Source: Pseudomonadota bacterium (GTDB lineage: Bacteria; Pseudomonadota; Gammaproteobacteria; Burkholderiales; Burkholderiaceae_B). From it: a stretch of 64,000 bases of DNA. The stretch is taken from the NCBI GenBank assembly GCA_023423975.1, contig JAFAEO010000084.1:124001-188000 (forward strand), in the 5' to 3' direction. The notes under the pieces are model-generated. The model was not told the DNA's origin, ran no database searches, and saw only the letters and a list, made by a program, of their open reading frames with translations. Positions within the stretch are counted from its first letter, which is position 1. Every line of letters starts with the position of its first letter. The translations under genes and the position numbers were made by a program. This document shows, in pieces, positions 45,234 to 52,578 of this stretch.

Positions 45234-46508
45234 TCAAGCTCGCACTGTCAGTACCTCATTCCAGTTGGTCGTATACCCCTGGGTTTTACGTTCCTGCCTC
45301 ATATACCAGTTGTCTTTCTCATGAAATCCCGTTGCACCGATTTTTAACGAGCCGCGACCAAAGCGCGCATTTATGGCATCCAGGGTTGTCATCAGATCGG
45401 CGCGGCGGTCAACCTCTTCATCATTTGGGAACAGTTCCTGTTGGATGGCCTCTGCAGGCTCTATATCCATCAGCATGACCCCGGCCTTAGCGTAGTTGTA
45501 CCCCGGCCTGAAAATCTGCTGTAGTGCCCTAAGCGCCACTTTTGTGAACGCTAGGCTATCGGAGCTGGCCACCGGTACATTTACCGTCCGGCAATTGCCG
45601 TATTGTTTTTCCTTCCTGAATGGGCTGGTCCGGATAAAGATCTGCATGGTGCTGGCGACAGAGTCCTGGCGCCGCAGCTTATTGCATGCAATGGCTATAA
45701 ATTCGGAAAGGGCGTTTTCCAGCTGCGGTAGGGCCGTCACCGGCAAGCCGAAGGATCTGGAGGAAATTATCTGTTTCTTGGGTTCGGATACCTCATCCAG
45801 CTCAATGCGAGGTATTCCCCGCAGTTCCTGGACAGTCTTGCCCAGCACAATAGAAAATTCGTACCTGGCTCGTTCTGGGTCTAGCTTTGCCAGGTCCAGC
45901 ACAGTGTAAATTCCCATTCCATTTAGCCGCTTTGAGATCTGCCGGCCGACGCCCCAAACCTCCCTTACTTCGATCTCAGACATGCGCCGGGCGAGTTCGT
46001 GGCGTGACAGGGCGGTCAGATCGCAAATACCATCCCAGCCGGCCTGTTTCTTCGCGATGTGGTTGGCCAACTTGGCCAGGGTCTTTGTCGGGCCCATCCC
46101 GACGCACGTCGGAATGCCGGTGTCGCGCAGCACCTCCTGACGGATCCGCTGGCCGTACAGCGTCAAATCGTCTCGAATGCCCGTCAGATCTAGAAACGAT
46201 TCGTCGATACTGTAGACCTCCTGCACCGGGGAAAATCGGCCGATAACGGTCATCATCCGATCAGACATATCACCGTAGAGGGCAAAATTGGCCGACAGGG
46301 CCATAAGGCCGTGTGATTCGGCAAAATGCTTGATTTGGAACCACGGCGCGCCCATTTTTATACCCAGCGCCTTGGCCTCGTCCGTTCGCGCAATGGCACA
46401 CCCGTCGTTATTCGATAGCACGACAAGAGGCTGACCTTTCAATGCCGGCATGAACACGCGTTCACAGCTGCAATAGAAACAGTTGCCATCGATTAGCGCG
46501 TAAGTCAT
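45234..46508 (-). CDS. umuC: Translesion DNA polymerase V subunit UmuC
   Basis: UmuC is the Y-family polymerase of error-prone Pol V. The 424-residue protein has the catalytic acidic residues D7 (ALIDGNCFYCSCERVF) and D102-E103 (YSIDESFLDL), the finger motif SNNDGCAIAR and helix-hairpin-helix contacts (EVREVWGVGRQISKRLNGMG). Its ATG overlaps the umuD stop by four bases. Prophage-borne umuDC copies are well known and raise mutation during SOS. Confidence 0.95.
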   Translation of the reverse strand: MTYALIDGNCFYCSCERVFMPALKGQPLVVLSNNDGCAIARTDEAKALGIKMGAPWFQIKHFAESHGLMALSANFALYGDMSDRMMTVIGRFSPVQEVYSIDESFLDLTGIRDDLTLYGQRIRQEVLRDTGIPTCVGMGPTKTLAKLANHIAKKQAGWDGICDLTALSRHELARRMSEIEVREVWGVGRQISKRLNGMGIYTVLDLAKLDPERARYEFSIVLGKTVQELRGIPRIELDEVSEPKKQIISSRSFGLPVTALPQLENALSEFIAIACNKLRRQDSVASTMQIFIRTSPFRKEKQYGNCRTVNVPVASSDSLAFTKVALRALQQIFRPGYNYAKAGVMLMDIEPAEAIQQELFPNDEEVDRRADLMTTLDAINARFGRGSLKIGATGFHEKDNWYMRQERKTQGYTTNWNEVLTVRA

Positions 46509-46933
46509 GCGGTCGCCTTGATGATGTAGGTGACAACACCCCAGATTGACCATTCCTGGCCAGCGCTGGGCACGATATCCGGAAAGGTGACATTCTCCGC
46601 GCGCAGCTTGACGATGCCGTTTTTCTTAAAAAGCCGCTTCACGGTGACATCACCGTTAATTTCTGCAATAACGATATGGTTGTGCCTGGGAGTTACCGAT
46701 CGGTCGACAATCAGGTGGTCGCCGTCGTCTATGCCAGCATCGGTCATGCTGTTGCCTTTGACGCACATGTAATAGGTGGCCGTCGGATTTTTAACCAGGA
46801 TGGCCCCGATATCGATCCGGTTTACGGCCAGATCCTCTGCGGGAGAGGGGAAGCCGGCAGGGGTTTTGGTGTCGATTTGCCCTATGAGTGTCGGCCCGGG
46901 TGCCAGAGGAATAAGTTCGATGTATTGTTTCAT
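46505..46933 (-). CDS. umuD: Pol V accessory protein UmuD
   Basis: UmuD is a LexA-like protein that cleaves itself with RecA-ssDNA help; UmuD'2 then joins UmuC. The 142-residue protein has the cleavage site A26-G27 (TPAGFPSPAED), the catalytic Ser62 (KGNSMTDAGI) and Lys99 (VTVKRLF), matching E. coli S60 and K97. The ATG at 46933 is 12 bases from a LexA box. No clear ribosome binding site is visible. Confidence 0.94.
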   Translation of the reverse strand: MKQYIELIPLAPGPTLIGQIDTKTPAGFPSPAEDLAVNRIDIGAILVKNPTATYYMCVKGNSMTDAGIDDGDHLIVDRSVTPRHNHIVIAEINGDVTVKRLFKKNGIVKLRAENVTFPDIVPSAGQEWSIWGVVTYIIKATA

Positions 46934-46944
46934 GGCGATAAATA

Positions 46945-46964
46945 TACTGTACAAATAAACAGTA
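46945..46964. promoter_or_regulatory. Consensus LexA (SOS) box
   Basis: TACTGT-N8-ACAGTA is a perfectly symmetric 20-bp match to the gammaproteobacterial/betaproteobacterial LexA consensus. It sits between the divergent umuDC and SRAP genes, so one LexA dimer could control both. Confidence 0.9.
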
Positions 46965-47014
46965 TTTATACACCAAATAAAATGACAAAATGTTAAAAAA
47001 TGGGAGGCGGTAAC

Positions 47015-47668
47015 ATGTGCGGTCGATTCACGCTGTTCGATTACAAAGCGCTATACAGGCAATTTTCAGTGGAAAGCACCCATGGGCTGGATCTGGCGCC
47101 GCGTTACAACATAGCACCCAGCCAGCAGGTGCCGGTTATCCGAGAGCGCGATCTGAAGCGCGAAATCATATTGGCCGATTGGGGGCTCCGCCCGACCTGG
47201 GATAAAAAAGGCACGTTGAAACCGATCAACGCGAAGGTGGAAACGGCGGCAGAGAAACCGTTCTTTCGGCACGCATGGAAATCGTCCAGGGTCATTGTGC
47301 CGGCCAATGGGTATTACGAGTGGAAGAAGGTCGAGGGCGGCAAGCAGCCGTATTATATTTATCCAGCGGATGGTGGGCTATTTGGCTTTGCCGGCCTGTT
47401 GGAATGGTATGAGGATCAGCCGAATTTCACCATAATGACGACGGCGGCTAATCCATTGACCAAGGCGGTGCACGATCGGATGCCTATTATTCTGAAGCCC
47501 GATGATTATGATGATTGGTTGGACTCAGATATGAAGGATCCGGAGCTGCTGCGGCATATAGCGGGGCAGTTCGATGGGGAACAGATGCGGATGCATCCCG
47601 TACGGCGGGAAGTGGGGAATGTTCGGAATCAGGGCGAGGCGTTAATTTGGAGCCTGGACAAACAATGA
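47015..47668 (+). CDS. SRAP-domain protein (YedK/HMCES type)
   Basis: SRAP proteins form a covalent DNA-protein crosslink with abasic sites in single-stranded DNA through Cys2. This 217-residue protein begins MCGRFTLF, so Cys2 is exposed after Met removal. The other hallmarks are present: RYNIAPSQ (Asn), DWGLRPTW, NAKVETAAEKPFF, PANGYYEWKK (Glu) and HDRMPIIL (His). A GGAGG site precedes the ATG at 47015. It is divergent from umuDC and shares its LexA box, which fits an SOS role. Confidence 0.93.
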   Translation: MCGRFTLFDYKALYRQFSVESTHGLDLAPRYNIAPSQQVPVIRERDLKREIILADWGLRPTWDKKGTLKPINAKVETAAEKPFFRHAWKSSRVIVPANGYYEWKKVEGGKQPYYIYPADGGLFGFAGLLEWYEDQPNFTIMTTAANPLTKAVHDRMPIILKPDDYDDWLDSDMKDPELLRHIAGQFDGEQMRMHPVRREVGNVRNQGEALIWSLDKQ

Positions 47669-47719
47669 CGAAGTGGCTGGAACTGAATCACATCTTATTT
47701 ATATTATGTTGAGGGAAAA

Positions 47720-48550
47720 TTGAATAACAATAATTTTAAGGCGTTCGAACGGTCTAGTCGCCAGGTCGTCATAAGCGTTGTGGTCGTTGTCCTTTCGGTG
47801 ATCTTAGTTTATGCGCTTAATTTTTACAATCGACCGATATCAGCATCTACGTCAGACTGGGGCTCGTTTGGTGATTATTTTACTGGGGTAATAAACGGCA
47901 TATTATCGCCAGTCACTCTAATTCTGGTTTGGCTGACATATATGTCTCAAAAGGAGGAGCTGAAAAAACAAAGAGAAATTAACGAAGCGCAAATGAAAAT
48001 CATGGCTCAGCAGTCTTTTGAACAGACCTTTTTTTCACTCACAGCTAACTTGCGTCGAGAGCTAAATTATTTTTCAGATACTCAGAAGGGTGTCTATTCA
48101 AATTTAATCGAAGAAATTAGACGCCCGGTTAGAGGCCTCGATGAATATTTTCGATTAGATTTTAATCGCGAAGACAGGACTTACAGCAACGATGAAATGC
48201 TGTTGCTGATGTTGCGTAAATTCGAAAGATTCTATTGGGAACCATATCATAAACATCAGAGTGCCATTCATTATTTAACCGAGAATGTCTTGCATATCAT
48301 TGAATGGATAGACGGTGCGCAGAATTTCCCGACCACGCCAGAAGACAAAAGTAAATACTTAAAAATTCTTAAAGTGCAATTGAAAAGCGAAGAACTTACA
48401 GTAATTGCATTAGACATAACGATCGGCGTCAGTGAGTCCTACCGCGAGCTTTTGACTGGATACAATTTCATAACAGATATTCATACCCTTAGCCTCCCGG
48501 ACAACCTGCAAGCTGTAATTAACGCTAAGCTCGATGGCAAAATTAATTGA
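47720..48550 (+). CDS. PutAbiC-like putative phage abortive infection protein
   Basis: This 276-residue protein resembles the family annotated as putative phage abortive infection protein (PutAbiC). Two transmembrane helices lie at about residues 16-34 and 55-74, followed by a coiled coil (SQKEELKKQREINEAQMK) and the family-like SFEQTFFSLTANLRRELNY, then a soluble domain. It starts at TTG with GAGGG four bases upstream. The gene is visibly AT-richer than the host genes around it. Its place at the edge of the prophage, on the strand opposite to the late genes, suits lysogen-expressed exclusion of other phages. Activity is inferred from family name only. Confidence 0.75.
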   Translation: MNNNNFKAFERSSRQVVISVVVVVLSVILVYALNFYNRPISASTSDWGSFGDYFTGVINGILSPVTLILVWLTYMSQKEELKKQREINEAQMKIMAQQSFEQTFFSLTANLRRELNYFSDTQKGVYSNLIEEIRRPVRGLDEYFRLDFNREDRTYSNDEMLLLMLRKFERFYWEPYHKHQSAIHYLTENVLHIIEWIDGAQNFPTTPEDKSKYLKILKVQLKSEELTVIALDITIGVSESYRELLTGYNFITDIHTLSLPDNLQAVINAKLDGKIN

Positions 48551-48709
48551 GGTCTAATCTCGATCCAGTAGGTGCTGCCGGTTACTTATCAGAACCTGCT
48601 TACCGGTTCATCCTTCACGTCCCAACTGAAAAATATCATTTCGGACTGGTTGGTACCATCGCTGCTATCGGTGTAAGAATACGGCCACGTCGGTCGAGCA
48701 GGCGAAGGA

Positions 48710-48853
48710 ATGCTGTCTGTGGCCCGGCCCGAATCGGCGTTTGAGTGGTATGAAGTGACGCGGAAGGTGGGAAATAGCAGGTATCAGGGCGAGGACTCGA
48801 GCGAGCCCCTCCAGTCAACCGATGACCGGGACTCCCACGATATAAGGCCTTAA
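48710..48853 (+). pseudogene. Remnant of a second SRAP gene (C-terminal end)
   Basis: This frame reads SAFEWYEVTRKVGNSRYQGE, which aligns with the C-terminal REVGNVRNQGEALI segment of the SRAP gene 1.1 kb upstream and with the usual SRAP ending. No N-terminal SRAP sequence precedes it. It looks like the tail of a lost paralogue and marks an earlier rearrangement. Its end overlaps the next minus-strand gene. Confidence 0.5.
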
Positions 48854-49312
48854 TCCTTCCGGATGACGAGTCATAAGATTTGGGATATTGCGTTTGAAAA
48901 TTTCTGTTTCCTTGGCGGTTGACATCCATTCTCTGACGCTGTCTACAATATTTTGACAAAAAATCCGAACGTCAATATTGAGAGCGCTATCGATTACGTT
49001 CATGTGCATTACAATGCCGTCATTTCGCGGCTCTGCAAAGATGATTCGTTCATACCCTAGGTTTCGATTACTAGCCATTCCTTGGTGAAGTACTCCACAA
49101 CGATATCCCCAGCACTGGGTTCCACTGAAACTGTTCCCCATTTTCTGCGCAACCCATTTATCAAACCAAGCCTTGTATTTTGGTCCGGACGTGTCCCCAT
49201 TTTCAGATTCTAATGCAGCGCATATATCTGGTAGCGCCAGTGTGGTACATAAGGCCAATAAATAGTGACCGTTATGAAGGCCTTTTTCTATTTGTGTAAG
49301 AATGTTTTCCAT
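48815..49312 (-). CDS. Uncharacterised prophage protein with Rx4H motif
   Basis: I do not recognise a named family for this 165-residue protein. It is largely alpha-helical by composition. The segment FSGTQCWGYRCGVLHQGMA contains R-x4-H, the catalytic signature of HEPN ribonucleases, in the YR-CGxxHQG context seen in HEPN-like and Swt1-type proteins. It is not part of the lysis cassette (108 bases away) and lies beside the PutAbiC-like gene. A HEPN-type toxin or defence role is a hypothesis. The ATG at 49312 is preceded by a stretch with AGGA. Confidence 0.65.
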   Translation of the reverse strand: MENILTQIEKGLHNGHYLLALCTTLALPDICAALESENGDTSGPKYKAWFDKWVAQKMGNSFSGTQCWGYRCGVLHQGMASNRNLGYERIIFAEPRNDGIVMHMNVIDSALNIDVRIFCQNIVDSVREWMSTAKETEIFKRNIPNLMTRHPEGLRPYIVGVPVIG

Positions 49313-49420
49313 ATGAGTCCTGTGTATTAATTACATTATTACTAATAGTAACTCATATTACATAATATAACGCTGGCGTTTTCCCGTATATTGCAGGCAG
49401 GTAGATTCTCATTGTTTTAA

Positions 49421-49903
49421 TCACTTCGTGACAATCTCCGCCCAATCCTGCAGCGCATTCAGCTGCCGGATGGCTTGATCCCCCTCAATCATTATTCCGA
49501 TAAGATCTTGAGCATCCTGTCCGTCAATGTCGGCTCGTGTCGTTCCATTGTCCAGGCTGGCGGTTTTGGTATCTTTGGCGGTACATACGGGCTGCTTGAC
49601 ACGGACGGACAGCCGGCGAATACCGGCAGCAACATCAGCGCGAAGCTGAGCTTCAATTTTCTGTGCATTTCGGTTTTCCTCTGTGCGTAAATCATCCAGT
49701 TCATTGACCTGTTTCTGCCAGGCCTGTTCCTTGGTCCGGGCAATGTCGTTCTGGATGGCGGTTTGCAGCTTGGCGAAGGTTTCGTGATCTGCGTAGCCCT
49801 GGCGATATTCATGCCAGCCATAGAGCAGGGCGGCGGCCACTGCAACGAGCACCAGGATTAGATAGCCCCGGATGCCGTTGATAAATGCAAGGATGGAGTT
49901 CAT
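49421..49903 (-). CDS. Rz-like i-spanin
   Basis: The 160-residue protein has an N-terminal transmembrane anchor (about residues 10-28) and a periplasmic coiled coil, the layout of Rz i-spanins that fuse inner and outer membranes at lysis. Its ATG overlaps the stop of the upstream gene (ATGA). A lipoprotein gene of Rz1 type lies inside it in another frame, which strongly supports the call. Confidence 0.82.
   Translation of the reverse strand: MNSILAFINGIRGYLILVLVAVAAALLYGWHEYRQGYADHETFAKLQTAIQNDIARTKEQAWQKQVNELDDLRTEENRNAQKIEAQLRADVAAGIRRLSVRVKQPVCTAKDTKTASLDNGTTRADIDGQDAQDLIGIMIEGDQAIRQLNALQDWAEIVTK
49492..49668 (-). CDS. Rz1-like o-spanin lipoprotein nested in Rz
   Basis: This 58-residue frame is wholly inside the Rz gene. 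It has a signal peptide with lipobox FAGC (residues 1-19) and a proline-rich mature part (PYVPPKIPKPPAW), both hallmarks of Rz1. The ATG at 49668 has AGGAA eight bases upstream. The full nesting is the lambda-type architecture. Confidence 0.8.
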   Translation of the reverse strand: MHRKLKLSFALMLLPVFAGCPSVSSSPYVPPKIPKPPAWTMERHEPTLTDRMLKILSE

Positions 49904-50436
49904 GGGCAAGGATCTCCGAACACGTCTTTACCACGGCAGCGAAGTTTGACGGGCTTCGAGGGGACCATGCGTAATGTACTGATCGGCTCCCGCGATTTGC
50001 GCACGGCCTGACCGGCCTGTGATGCAGCTTTGCTAGCAGTACTTGCAGCCTGTTTTGTCTTGGTAGCTACACTATCCACTGCAACAGCCAATTGTCCGAG
50101 CTGATCGGTGTTCTGGTCCTGTTGGGCCACGATCAGAGGTAGGCGTTTCTCAATTGTGTCTGTCAAACGCGTAACCTGGGCCCGGCTCGTGTCTAGTTCT
50201 TTCTGCTTGACCCGTAGCTGCTTTTCGTATTTTTTCTCCTGTGTACCCAGATAGCCCTCGTATTTATTAACAACGCTATTGACTCGATCATTTGCTGAAC
50301 TGTTGGCGTTGTTAAGCAGAATCTGGAAATAGAACGAAACGGCACCGCCAGCGACGAGCGCCCCACACAAAACAAGGGCAGCGAAGGCCAAACCGACTTT
50401 GAACCGATCAATAAATGAATAAATGTACTTTGTCAT
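49900..50436 (-). CDS. Prophage membrane/coiled-coil protein in lysis cassette
   Basis: This 178-residue protein has one N-terminal transmembrane helix (about residues 14-38) and a long coiled coil (residues about 45-95), then an Ala/Ser/Thr/Gln-rich stretch and a basic tail with CRGKDVFGDPC. I do not recognise the family. Its start and stop overlap its neighbours by four bases each, so it belongs to the lysis operon. A holin-like or accessory lysis role is possible. Confidence 0.7.
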   Translation of the reverse strand: MTKYIYSFIDRFKVGLAFAALVLCGALVAGGAVSFYFQILLNNANSSANDRVNSVVNKYEGYLGTQEKKYEKQLRVKQKELDTSRAQVTRLTDTIEKRLPLIVAQQDQNTDQLGQLAVAVDSVATKTKQAASTASKAASQAGQAVRKSREPISTLRMVPSKPVKLRCRGKDVFGDPCP

Positions 50437-50771
50437 TTTGCCCCCTTGAGCAGTTTGATTTCAGCGGTTAGCTCTGCTATGCGTTCGTTCGCCTGTTTTA
50501 GCTGGTATTCGATGAGTTCCATTTTTCCCGCCATCTTGATGTATCCTGCTTCGCGCGCTCGATACCCGTCGTTTTCTGCTTGCAGTCGCGCGATCTCGCC
50601 TTGTTGGCGTTCGATCATGTCTTTTTCGGCGCGGTTGTTGGCGGTTGCCGATTCCCAAGCAGACTTCAGCGCGGGAAGCACGGGCTTTGCTAACGCATAC
50701 ACTCCGCCAGCGCCCAGCAAAGTGACGATCCCGGACAACACCATCTGCCATGGATTCATTTCGGGCATCAT
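50433..50771 (-). CDS. Prophage membrane/coiled-coil protein, possible holin
   Basis: The 112-residue protein has one or two short hydrophobic segments near its N-terminus (residues 9-34) and a coiled coil to the end (IERQQGEIARLQAEN). It lies directly after the endolysin-like gene and overlaps the next gene by four bases. Position suggests holin or a lysis accessory; sequence alone does not decide. Confidence 0.68.
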   Translation of the reverse strand: MMPEMNPWQMVLSGIVTLLGAGGVYALAKPVLPALKSAWESATANNRAEKDMIERQQGEIARLQAENDGYRAREAGYIKMAGKMELIEYQLKQANERIAELTAEIKLLKGAK

Positions 50772-51248
50772 TTACCCCTGAACGAATTTCAGGGCTTGCT
50801 GGTAGAACTTCGGCCAGGTTTCCGGATGGGGTTGTCCTGGGCGCCAGTTCCAGTCATAACAGTCCCACGCGCCGGATTGGTCGCCCAGCTCAGGAAGGCG
50901 GCGAGCGTCAGTCCACAACAGCAGCCGAGCAAAGGCACAAGCAAACACCTGGTCGCGCTCGATGGCGTCAAAGACAGCAGGGCGCTCCCATGCCACGCCC
51001 AGCGCCTTGCAAACGCTTCTGGCGTGCTCACGGCTGGCCGGATGGGTCATAACGCCTCTGGTGCCACCGCCTGATTCAAATTGCCAGTAGCCATGTGCGG
51101 GCCCGCCGATCTGGTGGGTATGCTCAAACCGGCTTTCCTGCAAACCGATGGCCAGGAGCATGACGCGAGCTTTGTCACTGTCCATCCGGGCTGGCAGCAG
51201 CTGCATCGACGTGTCAATCAGTTGATCTGATATCTGTTGTAAATTCAT
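50772..51248 (-). CDS. Phage endolysin-like protein (lysozyme/transglycosylase fold)
   Basis: This 158-residue protein contains LLAIGLQESRFEHTHQIGG followed by GYWQFESGGG, which resembles the catalytic Glu region of lysozyme-like and SLT transglycosylases (E39 is the candidate). The C-terminal WDCYDWNWRPGQPHPETWP is conserved in phage relatives. It has no signal peptide, so export would need a holin. A GGAG site precedes the ATG at 51248. It is the first gene of the lysis operon. Confidence 0.72.
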   Translation of the reverse strand: MNLQQISDQLIDTSMQLLPARMDSDKARVMLLAIGLQESRFEHTHQIGGPAHGYWQFESGGGTRGVMTHPASREHARSVCKALGVAWERPAVFDAIERDQVFACAFARLLLWTDARRLPELGDQSGAWDCYDWNWRPGQPHPETWPKFYQQALKFVQG

Positions 51249-51261
51249 CTTTGCTCCGTGC

Positions 51262-51290
51262 AAAAGAAAACCCCAGCCAAGGGCCGGGGT
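51262..51290 (-). terminator. Terminator-like hairpin in the endolysin leader
   Basis: On the minus strand an 8-bp stem with one G-U pair (51290-51283 with 51277-51270) is followed by TTTTCTTTT. It lies just before the endolysin ribosome binding site, so it would block readthrough from the tail genes unless antiterminated. Confidence 0.65.
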
Positions 51291-51389
51291 CGTTAAGATT
51301 TGTGAACTGGTCAAATACTTCATTTTGCTGTCAGCAATATGACACTACACTGCAATGGTACGAATGATATTCACCTATCCGTACATTTC

Positions 51390-51420
51390 GCCTCGGCCAG
51401 AAATGCCCGGGGCTTTTTTT
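51390..51420 (+). terminator. Plus-strand terminator 1 in lysis/cargo gap
   Basis: A 7-bp stem with one U-G pair (51390-51396 with 51407-51413) is followed by seven T residues. No plus-strand gene precedes it. Confidence 0.7.
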
Positions 51421-51477
51421 GTATATAATTATTCCGCAATCGATTGCGCAGCTGTCAGAGGATGCGTAATCGATTGC

Positions 51478-51512
51478 CGCCCCGTTTTCTCCTAAGTGTA
51501 CGGGGCGTTTTT
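51478..51512 (+). terminator. Plus-strand terminator 2 in lysis/cargo gap
   Basis: A perfect 7-bp stem CGCCCCG/CGGGGCG (51478-51484 with 51501-51507) is followed by TTTTT. TATAAT at 51424-51429 lies at the right distance for a short transcript. A GCAATCGATTGC palindrome (51436-51447) lies between them and is partly repeated just before the stem. Confidence 0.7.
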
Positions 51513-51533
51513 ATTGCGTTGACGTTTACTAAG

Positions 51534-51562
51534 TTGACGCCTTGGGCGCTCGGTGTTACTTT
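51534..51562 (+). promoter_or_regulatory. Candidate promoter for a short prophage RNA
   Basis: TTGACG (51534-51539), a 17-base spacer and TACTTT (51557-51562) with an extended -10 TG would start a transcript near 51569 that ends at terminator 3, about 72 nt. Confidence 0.4.
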
Positions 51563-51608
51563 GAACCTGTGTGCAGTTTTCTCACCCCATGGGAACTCCT
51601 CTGCGCAC

Positions 51609-51640
51609 CGCCCCGTTAATGTCCTTTTCGGGGCGTTTTT
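51609..51640 (+). terminator. Plus-strand terminator 3 in lysis/cargo gap
   Basis: The same 7-bp stem CGCCCCG/CGGGGCG recurs (51609-51615 with 51629-51635), followed by TTTTT. It is the third such element within 250 bases. Confidence 0.75.
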
Positions 51641-51689
51641 GTTTCTGACCAGCCGAAGCCGGGGTGTTTATTCAACATGGAAGTAACAA

Positions 51690-51872
51690 TTATTTACCTT
51701 TTGGGTATAATTCAGTCGGTCCAGCTCTTTCGTTGTGTGCGTGATTTAGCCTTCGAAATTTCGTGGGCCTCCACACGAACCAGAACCGTAATGCAACAAC
51801 CACGGCAATAACGATAACTACCACCGCAGCGGATAGGTACGGAAGTAAATCGAGAAAGGTAACTTTAATCAT
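51690..51872 (-). CDS. Possible small membrane protein
   Basis: This 60-residue frame starts MIKVTFLDLLPYLS, has one strong hydrophobic helix (about residues 9-34) and a basic, polar tail. It is divergent from the plus-strand cargo gene, and their start codons overlap by two bases. The ribosome binding site is only GGAAAA. The helix-plus-charged-tail layout looks protein-like, but the call is weak. Confidence 0.35.
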   Translation of the reverse strand: MIKVTFLDLLPYLSAAVVVIVIAVVVALRFWFVWRPTKFRRLNHAHNERAGPTELYPKGK

Positions 51873-52578
51873 GAATTTTTCCATTGAAATAATTCAAAAA
51901 ATTTATAGTATTGGCGGATTACTCTCGGTGGCCGCAGCAGCAATTGCGCTGGTATCTGGTATCGCGACTACTTGGGCATCGAAGCGTCTTGATCAAAACA
52001 CTGATCAGAAAATCGCAGTAGCTGAATCTAAATCAGAGGAAGCCAGGAAAGAAACTGCCATCCTGAATGCTCGGACAGAGGAGTTGCGGGGAAAAAATCT
52101 GGAACTACAAATTCAGCTTGAAAATGAAAGAACAAAACGCCTCAAGCTGCAGGATGCCGTCGGCCCGCGCAAGATAACACCAGAGCAGGCCTCCGTTATG
52201 GTTAGGCACCTAAGTAAGATCGTGGGGAAAGCTATCGTACATATAAACTGTAGGCTCGACTACGAAACCCAATCCTTGGCTTTACAGTTAAATAAAGTAA
52301 TGCAAATTTCCGGTGTGGAAACTGTGCTGCGAAAATCCCAAGCCATTGTGATTGGCACCGCAAATACAGGCATACAAATAACCATCCACGACGGCAACGG
52401 TGCGGCGCAAGTAAGGGCGGCGTTTGAAAATTCAGGCTTACCGGTAAGAATTAAACATCACACTGAAGTGTTTACGTTCTCAAACCCAAATATGCCGAGA
52501 CTCCATTCGATAGATGGAATCGCAGCACGGATTCATATTTATGACAAGCCAGGGTACATAGAGCCAAGTTCTGTCTAG
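51871..52578 (+). CDS. Prophage cargo protein: TM helix plus coiled coil
   Basis: This 235-residue protein has one N-terminal transmembrane helix (residues about 14-34), a long coiled coil (about 45-95, KSEEARKETAILNARTEELR) and a C-terminal alpha/beta domain of about 130 residues. I recognise no family. It is one of the few plus-strand genes in the prophage and sits between late minus-strand genes, as phage cargo genes expressed from the lysogen often do. The ATG at 51871 has AAAGG 11 bases upstream. It is convergent with the tail-tip gene and overlaps it by four bases. Confidence 0.72.
   Translation: MNFSIEIIQKIYSIGGLLSVAAAAIALVSGIATTWASKRLDQNTDQKIAVAESKSEEARKETAILNARTEELRGKNLELQIQLENERTKRLKLQDAVGPRKITPEQASVMVRHLSKIVGKAIVHINCRLDYETQSLALQLNKVMQISGVETVLRKSQAIVIGTANTGIQITIHDGNGAAQVRAAFENSGLPVRIKHHTEVFTFSNPNMPRLHSIDGIAARIHIYDKPGYIEPSSV

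Noticed and set aside
48547..48744. 65-codon frame directly after the PutAbiC-like gene
   Set aside because: Arginine-rich random-looking translation; the SRAP-like remnant lies in a different frame of the same stretch.
51434..51475. Repeated AATCGATTGC units considered as a CRISPR-like or att repeat
   Set aside because: Only two short copies, irregular spacing and no spacer structure; no cas genes in the window.
51444..51686. 80-codon plus-strand frame in the lysis/cargo gap
   Set aside because: It runs straight through two terminator hairpins and has no ribosome binding site; RNA structures explain the stretch better.
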